64,000 bases of DNA from Paradesulfitobacterium ferrireducens (GTDB lineage Bacteria; Bacillota; Desulfitobacteriia; Desulfitobacteriales; Desulfitobacteriaceae): contig NZ_JAFLRH010000040.1 of assembly GCF_017310645.1 (NCBI RefSeq), positions 124,001-188,000 on the forward strand, given 5' to 3'. Positions 16,545 to 26,237 of the stretch are shown piece after piece. Within the stretch, counting starts at the first letter, position 1; each line of letters starts with the position of its first letter. Made by a program: the position numbers and the translations under genes. The notes under the pieces were generated by a model. It saw only the letters and a list, made by a program, of their open reading frames with translations. It was not told where the DNA came from and did not search any database.

Positions 16545-19373
16545 ATGAAGAAAAAGACTGGTTTTTTGAAAAGGGATAAAGTTAATAGCTTACAGTTAGA
16601 TTTCCGAAATAGTTTGCGAGTATCTAAACTAAATGAATCCTTAGAGAGCAAGCTTTCAGAAAACTTTAAGATGCGGCCGGTTTTAGAATCCTTAAAAAAG
16701 CTTCTTTCTTTAGATTTTGCCGGAGTATGGTTGCTTTCATCGAGGGAGACAATAAAACTTCTGGATTATGTAGGTTTTCCGAACCTTAATCCGGAAATCC
16801 AAGAGTTTAATAGTAGTGGAGAGAAATCAGGCATAATCAACATACTATCCTATTTGGATTCTGTAGGTTTAAAGAAAACTATGATTTATCCGTTAATTGG
16901 CACTGATAAAGTAATCGATGGCTGGTTAATTTTGGGAGGGAATTTAACTAACGATTCCTATAACCGGGATATTCAGAATCTTGCAAATATTATTTCGACT
17001 ATGATTCATAATAAGCAAAAGGCTATAGTCAGGGAACAAATTCATAGCATCGTAAAAAAACTTAGATTATTCTTTTGCATTGATATACTAAAGTTTACAA
17101 ATGAGGAGTTAATGAGGGAATGCCTAGCAAGTATATTTTCTTCTGGTCTATTTGAAAATACTGAAATTCTTTTGAAACAGGATGGGGGTTATACATATGT
17201 AACTTTAACCGAAATCTGTTCATACCAAAGTAGTAATAGTATCCCTAAACGACTAAATGAACTAATTCGAAACGCTGAGGAAAAAGGCAGTGTTAATTTT
17301 ATAGAACAAAGTTCCACTAATCACAAAGGGATTCAGGTTTGTTCAATCCCTATCTACGGATTAAAGAATGAATTTTTGGGGCTAGTGAATTTATACTGTA
17401 ACAAAAAAATCGTTATGTTCAACCAAAGTCAAATTATTGATCTTGAAAGTATTGGATGGCTTTTTGGTCAACTTTTAGAATGGGCTAAAATTCATCGAAA
17501 AAAAGAAGATACAAGGAAAAAGTTAATGTCTCTTCAATTTGCTCTCCAGAAAGTTTCGGCAAATTTTGAGCTTTCAGAGGTTCTTAGCGAAATTGTTAAA
17601 CTTGCTGCGCAAACACTTTCTGTGAACCTTTCCTGGATAAGCTTGGTCAAAAAAGAGACTACATTTTTGAGGCCAGACGCCTTCGTCGGTTTAGAAACTG
17701 AGTATATAAATAAAATTCAAGTAACAATAGACGATTCAGTTACGAGCAAAGGTCCATCCGGAAAAGCGATCAAAACAAAGGAACCTCAATTAGTGCGTGA
17801 TACTCAGTTGGACCCCGATTTCGGTCCTTGGCGCGAGCAAACTGGGCAATACGGTTATCGTTCGATCCTAGCAGTACCTATCTTATTTGATAACAAGGCA
17901 TTAGGGATGATTGCGGTTTATTCTTCTGAAGTTGATGCCTTTTCTGCAGAAGATATTGAAATTTTACAGGCATTTGCCGACTTTTCCGCGGTCGCTATTA
18001 ACAATGCATGTTTAATCGATGAGCTTCAGCAAAGGTTAAAAAAGGAACAGGAAATGTGCCGAATTGCAGAAAACCATACCATTTTGTTAGAGGACTCTGT
18101 AAATGTCTTCCGGGAACTTTCGCGCTTATTATTAGAAGGGCAGACAATTGAGGCAATGATTATAACATTGGCTAGGCTGGTAGGTAATCCAGTCCGCGTA
18201 GAAGACCGGAGGAAGGTTGTATTCTGGGAAAGTGAGTTATCGGAAGATTTTCCGCCAATTGAACAAATATTAAAGCACCCAACTTTAGCACGCGAAAGAT
18301 CTAGTCTTAGTAAAAGACTTGAACCGGTCTATCTGCAAGCAAATGCCAATCGGGGATATTCTCATGATATACTGGTAGCCCCGATTGTTCTTGGTCAAGA
18401 AGTTTGGGGTTACATCTCAATTTATTCATCAAATACTGTAATTAATAAATTTGGTTTTATGGTAATCGATAAAGCTGCAACGGTTTTAGGGATGGCCTTG
18501 CTCAAAGAAAAGATGGCATTGGAGATTAACGATCAGCTTGGACGGGGCTTTCTGCAAGATCTTGTTGAAGGTATAAAAAGTAAGGGCGAATTACTGCGTG
18601 AAGCTGGTTATTTTAATTATGACTTAACTAGTCCTAGTTATGGAATAGTTATTGATGTGGGGGTATTAATCAAGGGGGTGGCGTCAGCGCAGAGTTTGCT
18701 ACGGCTAAAGACTCTTGAATCCCTTCGATCCTATCTGAAAAGTTATTTTGAATTTTCTTTAGTCGTGGCTAATGACCGTTTTGCTTTAATACTTATTGAT
18801 AATTTAGGTACACAGGATAGACATTTGTCGGAAAAAGTTATTAAAGATATAAAGCAAGTGCTTATTAATTATGTACCTGACAATAACTCGGACTTTTTTA
18901 CGATGATATTGGCAGGTCTAGTCACGGGAGTAAATGAAATAAGAACGGCTTTTATAGAAGCAACTCAACATATCGAAATTGCCAGGCTACTGAATAAACA
19001 TGGACAAATTTTAACTCTCGAAGAATTGGGTATTTATGCCTTGATTTATAATACTTATCAAAAAGAGGGAATCGGCTGGTTAGAGCAATTCGTGTCAAAA
19101 CATTTAGGTAAGCTTTTATTAAAAGATAGACATAAAGTAATGATTGAAACCTTACAGGAATTTGTAAACTTTGGAAAGCATGTCGACCAAATAGCGAGAA
19201 AACTATTTACTCACCCTAATACAATTAGTTATCGGATTAAAAAGATTGAAGAGTTACTCGAGGTCTCTTTTGACAATCAGGAACAAGTACATAAAATAAT
19301 TTTGGCATTTAAAGGGTACGAATTACTACGGGGTTTAATGAATAGGAGTAATCCTCAAGGGAGTAATTTGTAA
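16545..19373 (+). CDS. PucR/CdaR-type transcriptional regulator with GAF domains
   Basis: 942 residues, long for this family. The N-terminal 500 residues contain GAF-like modules; the clearest is about 340-500 (FELSEVLSEIVKLAAQ, YRSILAVPILFDNKALGMIAVYSS). A middle region with NPVRVEDRRKVVFWE resembles the sensory part of PucR-like activators, followed by a degenerate GGDEF-like segment (about 665-810). The C-terminal HTH_30 reads FVNFGKHVDQIARKLFTHPN and TISYRIKKIEELL. Such proteins activate purine, allantoin or diacid catabolism. It probably controls the downstream hydrolase/molybdenum-hydroxylase genes and may bind an aromatic or purine-like ligand. The gene is noticeably AT-rich. Confidence 0.85.
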   Translation: MKKKTGFLKRDKVNSLQLDFRNSLRVSKLNESLESKLSENFKMRPVLESLKKLLSLDFAGVWLLSSRETIKLLDYVGFPNLNPEIQEFNSSGEKSGIINILSYLDSVGLKKTMIYPLIGTDKVIDGWLILGGNLTNDSYNRDIQNLANIISTMIHNKQKAIVREQIHSIVKKLRLFFCIDILKFTNEELMRECLASIFSSGLFENTEILLKQDGGYTYVTLTEICSYQSSNSIPKRLNELIRNAEEKGSVNFIEQSSTNHKGIQVCSIPIYGLKNEFLGLVNLYCNKKIVMFNQSQIIDLESIGWLFGQLLEWAKIHRKKEDTRKKLMSLQFALQKVSANFELSEVLSEIVKLAAQTLSVNLSWISLVKKETTFLRPDAFVGLETEYINKIQVTIDDSVTSKGPSGKAIKTKEPQLVRDTQLDPDFGPWREQTGQYGYRSILAVPILFDNKALGMIAVYSSEVDAFSAEDIEILQAFADFSAVAINNACLIDELQQRLKKEQEMCRIAENHTILLEDSVNVFRELSRLLLEGQTIEAMIITLARLVGNPVRVEDRRKVVFWESELSEDFPPIEQILKHPTLARERSSLSKRLEPVYLQANANRGYSHDILVAPIVLGQEVWGYISIYSSNTVINKFGFMVIDKAATVLGMALLKEKMALEINDQLGRGFLQDLVEGIKSKGELLREAGYFNYDLTSPSYGIVIDVGVLIKGVASAQSLLRLKTLESLRSYLKSYFEFSLVVANDRFALILIDNLGTQDRHLSEKVIKDIKQVLINYVPDNNSDFFTMILAGLVTGVNEIRTAFIEATQHIEIARLLNKHGQILTLEELGIYALIYNTYQKEGIGWLEQFVSKHLGKLLLKDRHKVMIETLQEFVNFGKHVDQIARKLFTHPNTISYRIKKIEELLEVSFDNQEQVHKIILAFKGYELLRGLMNRSNPQGSNL

Positions 19374-19382
19374 TTATTTTAT

Positions 19383-19422
19383 AAAAGGCTACGGCTTCAA
19401 AAGAATTGAAACGTGGCCTTTT
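19383..19422 (+). terminator. terminator of the PucR-type gene
   Basis: AAAAGGCTACG (19383-19393) pairs with CGTGGCCTTTT (19412-19422) with one G-T pair; the 3' arm ends in T's. It separates the regulator from the catabolic genes. Confidence 0.65.
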
Positions 19423-19508
19423 GCGATTTGAAATTGGGCTTTGCCACAAATTTTGATGACTTTTGAAAAGCGAAAATTGGTTTTTGTCCTAAGGAATACA
19501 TTAGAGGT

Positions 19509-19525
19509 TTTTGATATATTCAAAA
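19509..19525. promoter_or_regulatory. 17-bp palindrome, candidate operator
   Basis: TTTTGA-TATAT-TCAAAA is a perfect dyad 33 bases upstream of the amidohydrolase start. The position and symmetry would suit a regulator site, possibly for the adjacent PucR-type protein, but AT-rich dyads also occur by chance. Confidence 0.3.
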
Positions 19526-19558
19526 TAATTAATCAAATGATAAAAGGGGGTAAAACTT

Positions 19559-20917
19559 ATGGCCCATGATCTAGTGGTTAAAAACGGAAAAATAGTTTAT
19601 CCATGGGGAATTGTAGAAGGTGATATTGCTGTAAATGATGGGAGAATCTCTGTCATTTATGAAAAGGGCAGTACCTACGATGCGAAGGAAACAGTTGACG
19701 CTAGCGGGTTGCATGTACTTCCGGGGTTAATCGATACTCATGTGCATATCGGTTGGCCTGATTGGCCCTTCGAAGAAGATTTGGGACCGACTACTAAGGC
19801 CGCAGCAGCGGGTGGAGTGACTACGGTACTGAACTATGTGATGGCCCCTGAAAGTTTAGTAAAAGGAATAGAAGAGCAGAAACACAAGTTTGAACGAGGT
19901 TCATATGTGGACGGTTGCTTCCACGGTATGATTTTTTCCGAAAAAAATATTGAAGAAATTCCCGAAGCAGCACAAATGGGGGTTCGCTCATTTAAATTCT
20001 TTTTACCTTACCGCGGTTCCGAGGCAGTACCGCCGGCCGTTGGAATCGATGATGGAATTCTTTACACCGGATTTAAGAAGATTGCGGAGTTGAATCCGAA
20101 AGGTCGCGCTCTGTGCCACTGTGAAAATATTGAAGTCTTTTTCAAACTTAAAGATGAGTTTCTAAAACAACACAGGGAAGATATTGACTGGCATGATACC
20201 CGGCCAAACTTCTCAGAGGTGGAATCAATCCGGCGCGTTGCGTTTTTTGCCAAAGAAACCGGTTGTCCGGTATATATTGTCCATATGAGTGTTAAGGAAG
20301 GACCAGAAGAAATAAGACGCGCCCGGGCTGAGGGAGTTGATATTACAGGTGAAACATGTCCTCAATATTTAACTCTTACTAAACGGGCCGATCGGATACT
20401 TAGTAAAGTAAATCCGCCTTTAAGAGATACTGAAGACAATGAATCGCTGTGGCAGGGACTAAACGACGGTACTCTTAGCTGCTTAGGTTCGGATCATGCT
20501 CCATGTGCTAAAAAACATAAAACGGAATTCTGGTCTGCGGTGGTAGGCTTTGCCGGGGTTCAAACCATGTTGCCGGCTGTGCTTTCCGAAGGAGTTAACA
20601 AAGGCAGACTGACACTAGAAAAATTGGCCGAAATTACTCTGAACAATGCGCGGACTTTTGGTCTTCACCCTCGTAAAGGGGTATTATCCGTAGGTGCCGA
20701 TGCTGACTTGACAATTGTTGATCTCAACAAAACGGTTCAAATTAAAGCGCAAAATCTATATCACATCTCAGATTTCACTCCGTTCGAAGACATGTCTCTC
20801 AAAGGGAACGCGGTCCTGACAATGGTTCGTGGTCAGGTGGTTGCTAAAGAAGGCAAGATTGTTGGTAGACCTACCGGAAAATTTATACCGGCTTACCAAC
20901 AGGAACTCGGCTTATAA
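19559..20917 (+). CDS. cyclic amidohydrolase (dihydropyrimidinase/allantoinase/hydantoinase family)
   Basis: 452 residues, the normal family length. The metal ligands are visible: LPGLIDTHVHIGW (HxH, residues about 59-63), a candidate carbamylated Lys in VRSFKFFLPYRG, and histidines in ALCHCEN and PVYIVHMS. The last ligand is the Asp in LGSDHAPC. The family hydrolyses cyclic amides such as dihydropyrimidines, hydantoins and allantoin, giving N-carbamoyl products. The next gene encodes a nitrilase-fold amidase that could remove the carbamoyl group. A strong ribosome site (AAAGGGGG) precedes the ATG. The exact substrate cannot be read from the sequence. Confidence 0.88.
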   Translation: MAHDLVVKNGKIVYPWGIVEGDIAVNDGRISVIYEKGSTYDAKETVDASGLHVLPGLIDTHVHIGWPDWPFEEDLGPTTKAAAAGGVTTVLNYVMAPESLVKGIEEQKHKFERGSYVDGCFHGMIFSEKNIEEIPEAAQMGVRSFKFFLPYRGSEAVPPAVGIDDGILYTGFKKIAELNPKGRALCHCENIEVFFKLKDEFLKQHREDIDWHDTRPNFSEVESIRRVAFFAKETGCPVYIVHMSVKEGPEEIRRARAEGVDITGETCPQYLTLTKRADRILSKVNPPLRDTEDNESLWQGLNDGTLSCLGSDHAPCAKKHKTEFWSAVVGFAGVQTMLPAVLSEGVNKGRLTLEKLAEITLNNARTFGLHPRKGVLSVGADADLTIVDLNKTVQIKAQNLYHISDFTPFEDMSLKGNAVLTMVRGQVVAKEGKIVGRPTGKFIPAYQQELGL

Positions 20918-20929
20918 GGGGCGATTAGT

Positions 20930-21748
20930 GTGTTGGTAGCAGTTGCTCAAATCGATATTGCCTTTAAAGAGAAACAGTTAAATTTAGATAAGTGTATAGG
21001 CTATCTGCGACTAGCAGCTCGCCAGGGAGCGAAAATCGTTGTCTTTCCTGAATGTACTTTAACAGGTTACAATTTTTCGAGTTTTGAAGAAGCCTTATCC
21101 GTAGCTGAAGAAGTGCCCGGTGAGAGCACTCAGCGTCTAATTGAAGCATGTCGCGACCACGGAATTTCAGCTGTAATAGGATTGCTAGAACGGAGCAAAG
21201 ACAAAGTCTATAATACTACTCTGCTAATAACATCTGAAGGATTGTTGGGTAAATATCGAAAAACTCATCTCCTTTGCTTAGGCGTAGACAGATTTACCTC
21301 CCAAGGAAACGAACTACCGGTTTTTGAAACAAAATTAGGGAAAATAGGGATGTTAATTTGCTATGACCAACGTTTTCCGGAACCTGCTCGAGCCTTGGCG
21401 TTACAAGGCGCCCAGGTTATTTTGAATCCGATGAATTTGCCGACAGGTGCAGAAGCATATCCAAACCACCTGTTTCAATCGCGGGCTTGTGAAAACAGGG
21501 TTTTCATTGTAGCAGCCAATAGGGTTGGAGTTGAAAACGGAGTGCGATTCATAGGACGCAGTCAAATCATAAATATTTTTGGCCAGGTTTTAGCAGAAGG
21601 AGATAATGTCGCAGAAAGTTTAATCACGGCTGAAATTATACCTTCACAAGCAGACCAAAAACATGTAATAAATCGGCCAGGAGAATATGAGTTTGATATT
21701 GTTGCCGATCGGCGACCTGAACTGTACAAAGTAATCACAAAGAAGTAA
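20930..21748 (+). CDS. nitrilase-superfamily carbon-nitrogen hydrolase
   Basis: 272 residues with the complete Glu-Lys-Cys triad: Glu in VFPECTLTGYNF, Lys in GKYRKTHLLCLG and Cys in GMLICYDQRFPE. The length fits the amidase, N-carbamoyl amino acid hydrolase and beta-ureidopropionase branches. It starts at GTG 20930, 12 bases after the amidohydrolase stop, so both are likely co-transcribed and act in sequence (ring opening, then deamidation or decarbamoylation). This pairing is inferred from context. Confidence 0.88.
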   Translation: MLVAVAQIDIAFKEKQLNLDKCIGYLRLAARQGAKIVVFPECTLTGYNFSSFEEALSVAEEVPGESTQRLIEACRDHGISAVIGLLERSKDKVYNTTLLITSEGLLGKYRKTHLLCLGVDRFTSQGNELPVFETKLGKIGMLICYDQRFPEPARALALQGAQVILNPMNLPTGAEAYPNHLFQSRACENRVFIVAANRVGVENGVRFIGRSQIINIFGQVLAEGDNVAESLITAEIIPSQADQKHVINRPGEYEFDIVADRRPELYKVITKK

Positions 21749-21773
21749 TCATTTCAAGGGGGTTTAAAATAAG

Positions 21774-22625
21774 ATGAACATGTTTTATTACGAGCCAAAA
21801 ACTTTTCAAGAGGCTTGCGACCTTCTCAACAAATATCAAGATGACGCAAAACTAATAGCCGGCGGTCAGAGCTTGATGATTCTGCTTCGCCAGAAGGTAG
21901 TAGTTCCTGAACATTTGATTAATTTAAAAAACATTAAGGAAGGAGCTTATATTAAAGAGGAAGGGGGAGAGTTGAAAATTGGGGCTCTAACCACTCACCG
22001 TCAAATAGAAAAATCACCTTTAGTCCGTGAAAAGTTACCCGCATTTGCTGAAGTGTTTAGCGGAATTGGTTCGGTACAAGTGCGAAATTGGGGCACTATC
22101 GGCGGTAATCTTGCCCACTCTGATCCGGCCGGAGATTTAGCTCCAATATTAATGGTACTTGGTGCAAGAGTTAGGGTGATCAGCAAGAGCAACTCAAATG
22201 AAATGCCTTTAGAAAGTTTTATTACGGGTTATTTAGAGACAAAATTAAGAGCCAGCGAAATGCTACAAGAAATTATAATTCCTTTGTCTAAGGCAAAGAG
22301 CGGAATGGCTTATGAAAAGGAGTCTGTAAGAGCAGGCGATATGGCCATGGCTTCAGCGGCAGCCTTTATTGAAATTGGTTCAAAAGGTATTACTAGGGCT
22401 AAGGTTGTTGTCGGTGCTGTGGGCGAAATGCCAATTCGTCTTGAAAACCTCGAAAAAGAATTACAAGGACAAGGAAGCAAGGGAGAATTACACATCGATC
22501 CTAAATTTGATCAATCAATCATCCGAATGGATCCATATGTATCTAAAGAGTACAAATATGAAATTTCAAAGGTAAAATTGCGCAATGTTATTCAAACGGC
22601 TTTTGAACGTGCCAAGCAGGCCTGA
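21774..22625 (+). CDS. molybdenum hydroxylase FAD-binding subunit (system 1)
   Basis: 283 residues of the CoxM/XdhB type. FAD motifs are AGGQSLMILLRQ (residues 32-43) and TIGGNLAHSDPAGDLAP (about residue 104). This medium subunit passes electrons from the [2Fe-2S] subunit to an acceptor. It is followed by the small (22644) and large (23139) subunit genes, giving the order FAD, FeS, Mo. The second system in this window uses the order FeS, Mo, FAD. Confidence 0.92.
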   Translation: MNMFYYEPKTFQEACDLLNKYQDDAKLIAGGQSLMILLRQKVVVPEHLINLKNIKEGAYIKEEGGELKIGALTTHRQIEKSPLVREKLPAFAEVFSGIGSVQVRNWGTIGGNLAHSDPAGDLAPILMVLGARVRVISKSNSNEMPLESFITGYLETKLRASEMLQEIIIPLSKAKSGMAYEKESVRAGDMAMASAAAFIEIGSKGITRAKVVVGAVGEMPIRLENLEKELQGQGSKGELHIDPKFDQSIIRMDPYVSKEYKYEISKVKLRNVIQTAFERAKQA

Positions 22626-22643
22626 TAAAGGAGGAAAAGCTAA

Positions 22644-23114
22644 ATGAAATACCCTTTAAAGCTTCACGTTAATCAAAGAACCTACAATCTGGAGGTCTAT
22701 CCTTCGCAAAACCTTAGAGATGTACTTAGAGAAGAATTAGGGCTGACTGGAACCAAAGAGGGATGCTCTACCGGAAACTGCGGTGCCTGTACTGTCATAA
22801 TGAATGGGATGTCTGTCAAATCATGTCTCATTCTTGCTCTTCAGGCGGATGGGAAAGAGATATTAACAGTTGAAGGTCTGAGTACAAACGGGCAATTGCA
22901 TCCCTTACAAGAATCCTTTATTGATAAACAAGCTGTTCAATGTGGATATTGTACTCCCGGCATGTTAATGTCTGCCAAGGCTCTTCTAGATCAAAACCCA
23001 AATCCTACAGAAGAAGAAGTGCGCGATGGCCTCCATGGCAATATCTGCCGTTGTACGGGCTATGTCAAAATCGTAGAAGCTGTCTTAGATGCTGCAGAAA
23101 AGATCGGACAGTAA
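22644..23114 (+). CDS. molybdenum hydroxylase [2Fe-2S] subunit (system 1)
   Basis: 156 residues with both cluster motifs. [16 protein letters not shown] is the plant-ferredoxin-type site; [17 protein letters not shown] with NICRCTGY is the alpha-helical site next to the molybdopterin. It is the small subunit of a xanthine dehydrogenase/CO dehydrogenase-family enzyme. AAAGGAGG lies upstream, and it sits 18 bases after the FAD subunit gene. Confidence 0.94.
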   Translation: MKYPLKLHVNQRTYNLEVYPSQNLRDVLREELGLTGTKEGCSTGNCGACTVIMNGMSVKSCLILALQADGKEILTVEGLSTNGQLHPLQESFIDKQAVQCGYCTPGMLMSAKALLDQNPNPTEEEVRDGLHGNICRCTGYVKIVEAVLDAAEKIGQ

Positions 23115-23138
23115 GTCGTTCGAAAGGGGGAAATATAA

Positions 23139-25475
23139 ATGAGTGAATTAAATGTTGTTGGCAAAAGCGTTAAAAGGTATGATGCTTTGGAAAAGGTTAC
23201 CGGAAAAGCGCCATTTGTTTATGACATGTTTTTACCTGACATGCTTTGGGCGAAAGTCCTAAGAAGCCCTTATCCGCATGCTAAAATTATTAAAATTGAT
23301 ACAACCGAAGCGGAAAAATTACCGGGTGTGGTTGGAATCCTGACTGCAGCTGACCTGCCTAAAACAAATCATGGAGCAGGCCTGATTGATGAACCGACTA
23401 TGGCGATTGATAGGGTTCGTTTTGTGGGAGAACCCGTTGTGGCGGTTGCTGCGGAATCTGAGGACATTGCTCAGGAGGCCTTGACATTAATAGATGTCGA
23501 GTATGAAGAATTACCTGGCGTCTTTGATCCCGAGATTGCAATGCAAACCAATCCACCAAGTATTATTCATCCTGATTTGCGCAGTTATAGCTTTTCTCCC
23601 GTTGTCCCTCCTGCTTTTGATGATGACAAACCTAATGTATACAACCATTACAAAATACGTCATGGGAACCTTGAAGCCGGTTTTCAGCAAGCTGATGTCG
23701 TTATTGAAAATCGCTTTACGACAGCCATGATGCAACACTGCCAAATGGAACCGCATGTGGCAGTGGCCAGAGCCGAAGTAAATGGAGACATTACGGTATG
23801 GACTTCCGCCCAAACCATCTACGGAATCAAACAAATGCTTTGTGATGCGCTGCAAATGAGTTCTTCCAAGGTTCGAGTTATCGTTCCTTATGTCGGTGGA
23901 GGATATGGCGGAAAAGTGGAGATTAAGACTGAAGCTATTGCCGTCGGTCTGGCCATGAAAACCCGCAGGCCGGTGCGGTTTGCCTTTACTCGTGAGGAAG
24001 TGTTTACTTCTGCCTCGGTTCGCCATCCGTCGGTTATTTATGTTAAGGACGGAGTGAAAAAAGACGGAACCTTAGTTGCCCGAGAAGTTAAAGTCATACT
24101 TAATGGAGGTGCGTATTCGGCATACGGGTACCTGACCGTCCGCAATGCATCTTTCGGGGCGGTAGGAACCTATAAGGTTCCAAATTTCAAACTGGATTCT
24201 TATGGTGTTTATACTAATCTTCCAATTGGAGGCGCCTTCAGAGGTTTTGGCTCCAACCAAGTTTGCTGGGCGATTGAATGCCAGATGGATCGTATAGCCG
24301 ATCATCTCAACATTGATCCTGTCGAACTTAGACGGAAAAACCTTCTTTCCGAAGGAGAAATTAATGTCAGCGGGGAAACCACTCACAGCTATGGCACCAA
24401 AGAATGTTTAGAGAAGGTAGTCGAAGAGATTGGTTACAATCAGCCAAAAGGAGAAAGTAAAGGACCATGGAAACGTGGGCGTGGGATTGGGCTTGCCAAT
24501 AAATACAGTATTGCACCAACTTCATCTTGTGCAATTATTAAATTACATGATGATGGTTATGTCGAACTTCGAACCAGCGCTGATGAAATGGGACAAGGTT
24601 CACGAACAGTTTTGGCACAGATTGCAGCTGAGGAGTTTAACGTAGAGTTTGATAAGGTTAAGGTCGTAGCTGGGGATACCTTAATTACACCCTATGATCA
24701 AGGCTCAATATCCAGTCGTACCACGTATAATACCGGTAATGCAGTCCGGCTGGCATGTGAAGATGCGAAGAGACAACTGTTTAAACAGGCTGCTAAAAAG
24801 CTCGAGGCTCCACCTGAAAAACTTGAAACTGCTAACGGAAGGGTTTTCGTTAAAGGATCACCCGACCGGTCAATAGCTTTCGGCGACCTTTTCATTCCAA
24901 CAATGTTTGCTTCGGGTAAGGTTCTAAAACAAGGCGCTGAGCTCCTAGGCAAAGCGACCTGGTATCAATTTGCCTCGGCCGAGGATAAAGAAACCGGCCA
25001 AGGAACAAGAGTTGTAGCCTTTTATATTCACGGGGCAACAGGTGCGGAGGTAGAGGTTAATGAAGAAACAGGAGAGGTTAGAGTAATTAAAGCTGTCAGT
25101 GCATTTGATATGGGTAAAGCTATAAATCCGGAATTGTGTGAGCAGCAAATTGAAGGTGGAATTGGCATGGGTATTGGCGCTGCCCTTTACGAAGAGATGG
25201 CATTCGACAATGGGGCGGTCTTAAACCCGAACTTTATGGACTACAAAATTCCGACTTCGAGGGAAATACCAGGGCCATCTAACGTTAAAAGCTTCATTGT
25301 AGAAGCAAATCATCCCGATGGACCTTTTGGAGCAAAAGGAATCGGTGAAGGGGTTACGATTTCAGTTGGACCTGCGATTCAGGCAGCAATTAATGATGCT
25401 GTAGGAATCCGCTTAGGCGATATGCCAATGACTAGAGAACGTGTCTTTCAAGCTTTATCAAGAAAAAAAGCTTGA
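23139..25475 (+). CDS. molybdenum hydroxylase large subunit (system 1), xanthine dehydrogenase-like
   Basis: 778 residues. Molybdopterin-binding segments include VPYVGGGYGGKVEIK, GQGSRTVLAQIAAEEF and GAKGIGEGVTISVGPAI, the last with the catalytic Glu. The active-site loop GAFRGFGSNQ resembles the xanthine dehydrogenase loop (AFRGFG) rather than the selenocysteine-like AYRCSFR loop of aerobic CO dehydrogenase. This suggests hydroxylation of a purine or other N-heteroaromatic ring, or an aldehyde. The clustered amidohydrolase and amidase suggest that the hydroxylated product is then opened. The substrate is not known. Confidence 0.92.
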   Translation: MSELNVVGKSVKRYDALEKVTGKAPFVYDMFLPDMLWAKVLRSPYPHAKIIKIDTTEAEKLPGVVGILTAADLPKTNHGAGLIDEPTMAIDRVRFVGEPVVAVAAESEDIAQEALTLIDVEYEELPGVFDPEIAMQTNPPSIIHPDLRSYSFSPVVPPAFDDDKPNVYNHYKIRHGNLEAGFQQADVVIENRFTTAMMQHCQMEPHVAVARAEVNGDITVWTSAQTIYGIKQMLCDALQMSSSKVRVIVPYVGGGYGGKVEIKTEAIAVGLAMKTRRPVRFAFTREEVFTSASVRHPSVIYVKDGVKKDGTLVAREVKVILNGGAYSAYGYLTVRNASFGAVGTYKVPNFKLDSYGVYTNLPIGGAFRGFGSNQVCWAIECQMDRIADHLNIDPVELRRKNLLSEGEINVSGETTHSYGTKECLEKVVEEIGYNQPKGESKGPWKRGRGIGLANKYSIAPTSSCAIIKLHDDGYVELRTSADEMGQGSRTVLAQIAAEEFNVEFDKVKVVAGDTLITPYDQGSISSRTTYNTGNAVRLACEDAKRQLFKQAAKKLEAPPEKLETANGRVFVKGSPDRSIAFGDLFIPTMFASGKVLKQGAELLGKATWYQFASAEDKETGQGTRVVAFYIHGATGAEVEVNEETGEVRVIKAVSAFDMGKAINPELCEQQIEGGIGMGIGAALYEEMAFDNGAVLNPNFMDYKIPTSREIPGPSNVKSFIVEANHPDGPFGAKGIGEGVTISVGPAIQAAINDAVGIRLGDMPMTRERVFQALSRKKA

Positions 25476-25538
25476 TAATCAAAGGGTTATAAGGAGGGAG
25501 ACTTAATCCCTCCTTGGCCCAAAATAGGAGGTATCATT

Positions 25539-26033
25539 ATGAACATTTCGACCAGTTTTCAAACACCAGTGCCGATTCAGGGAGTTTGGGAAGTGATTTT
25601 TGATCCATATAACATTGGTAAGACAATTCCAGGCTGTGAAGAAGTAGAAGTCAGAGAGGACAACACTTATTTAAGTAAGGTAACCGTGAAGGTGGCATAT
25701 ATTAAGGCCAAATTTAAATTACTAAGCAAAATTGTTGAAGAGGAAGCCCCTACTCGCATAGTAACTTATACAATTGGCGAGGGAATTGGTCTTTTAAGCA
25801 ATGTCAGTATGACTACTACTCTCGAACTTAACTCATTGAGTGAGGACTCAACGGAAGTAGTTATCAATGCAGAGTTAAATGTAACCGGAACGCTGGCTAA
25901 TCTGGGTGCACGGATTATGCGGGCCAAAGTAGAAGGCATGGTTGACGATTGGCGACTAAGTATGAAACAGCTTATTGAAGACATTAATAACCCGTTAAAA
26001 AAAGTTAGCGGCCAAGAAACAATTCATTTTTAG
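25539..26033 (+). CDS. CoxG-like SRPBCC protein
   Basis: 164 residues with the start typical of the CO-dehydrogenase G family (STSFQTPVPIQGVWEVIFDP and IPGCEEVEV). CoxG proteins recruit molybdenum hydroxylases to the membrane or help them mature. It follows the large subunit gene by 63 bases with AGGAGG upstream. A terminator follows, so this is probably the last gene of the transcript that starts at 19559. Confidence 0.85.
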   Translation: MNISTSFQTPVPIQGVWEVIFDPYNIGKTIPGCEEVEVREDNTYLSKVTVKVAYIKAKFKLLSKIVEEEAPTRIVTYTIGEGIGLLSNVSMTTTLELNSLSEDSTEVVINAELNVTGTLANLGARIMRAKVEGMVDDWRLSMKQLIEDINNPLKKVSGQETIHF

Positions 26034-26046
26034 AGAAAGATGGGTT

Positions 26047-26096
26047 AGGCGTTGGTAAAAGAACACACAATTTTAGGAATTGCCAACGCCTTTTTC
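26047..26096 (+). terminator. Rho-independent terminator
   Basis: AGGCGTTGG (26047-26055) pairs perfectly with CCAACGCCT (26083-26091), followed by TTTT. The loop is long (27 nt). It ends the first catabolic operon. Confidence 0.75.
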
Positions 26097-26237
26097 AAAA
26101 TTGATGTTCGTGGGGAATACCAAGCCCTTCAGTATCCGGGAACTTTTCGGAAGATTCAATAAATTAGTGGGGGAGAGCTAATTGTCCCGTTTTAAGTATC
26201 GAACTTACACAAAAACTTGTCTTGAGGAGGAGTTTGA

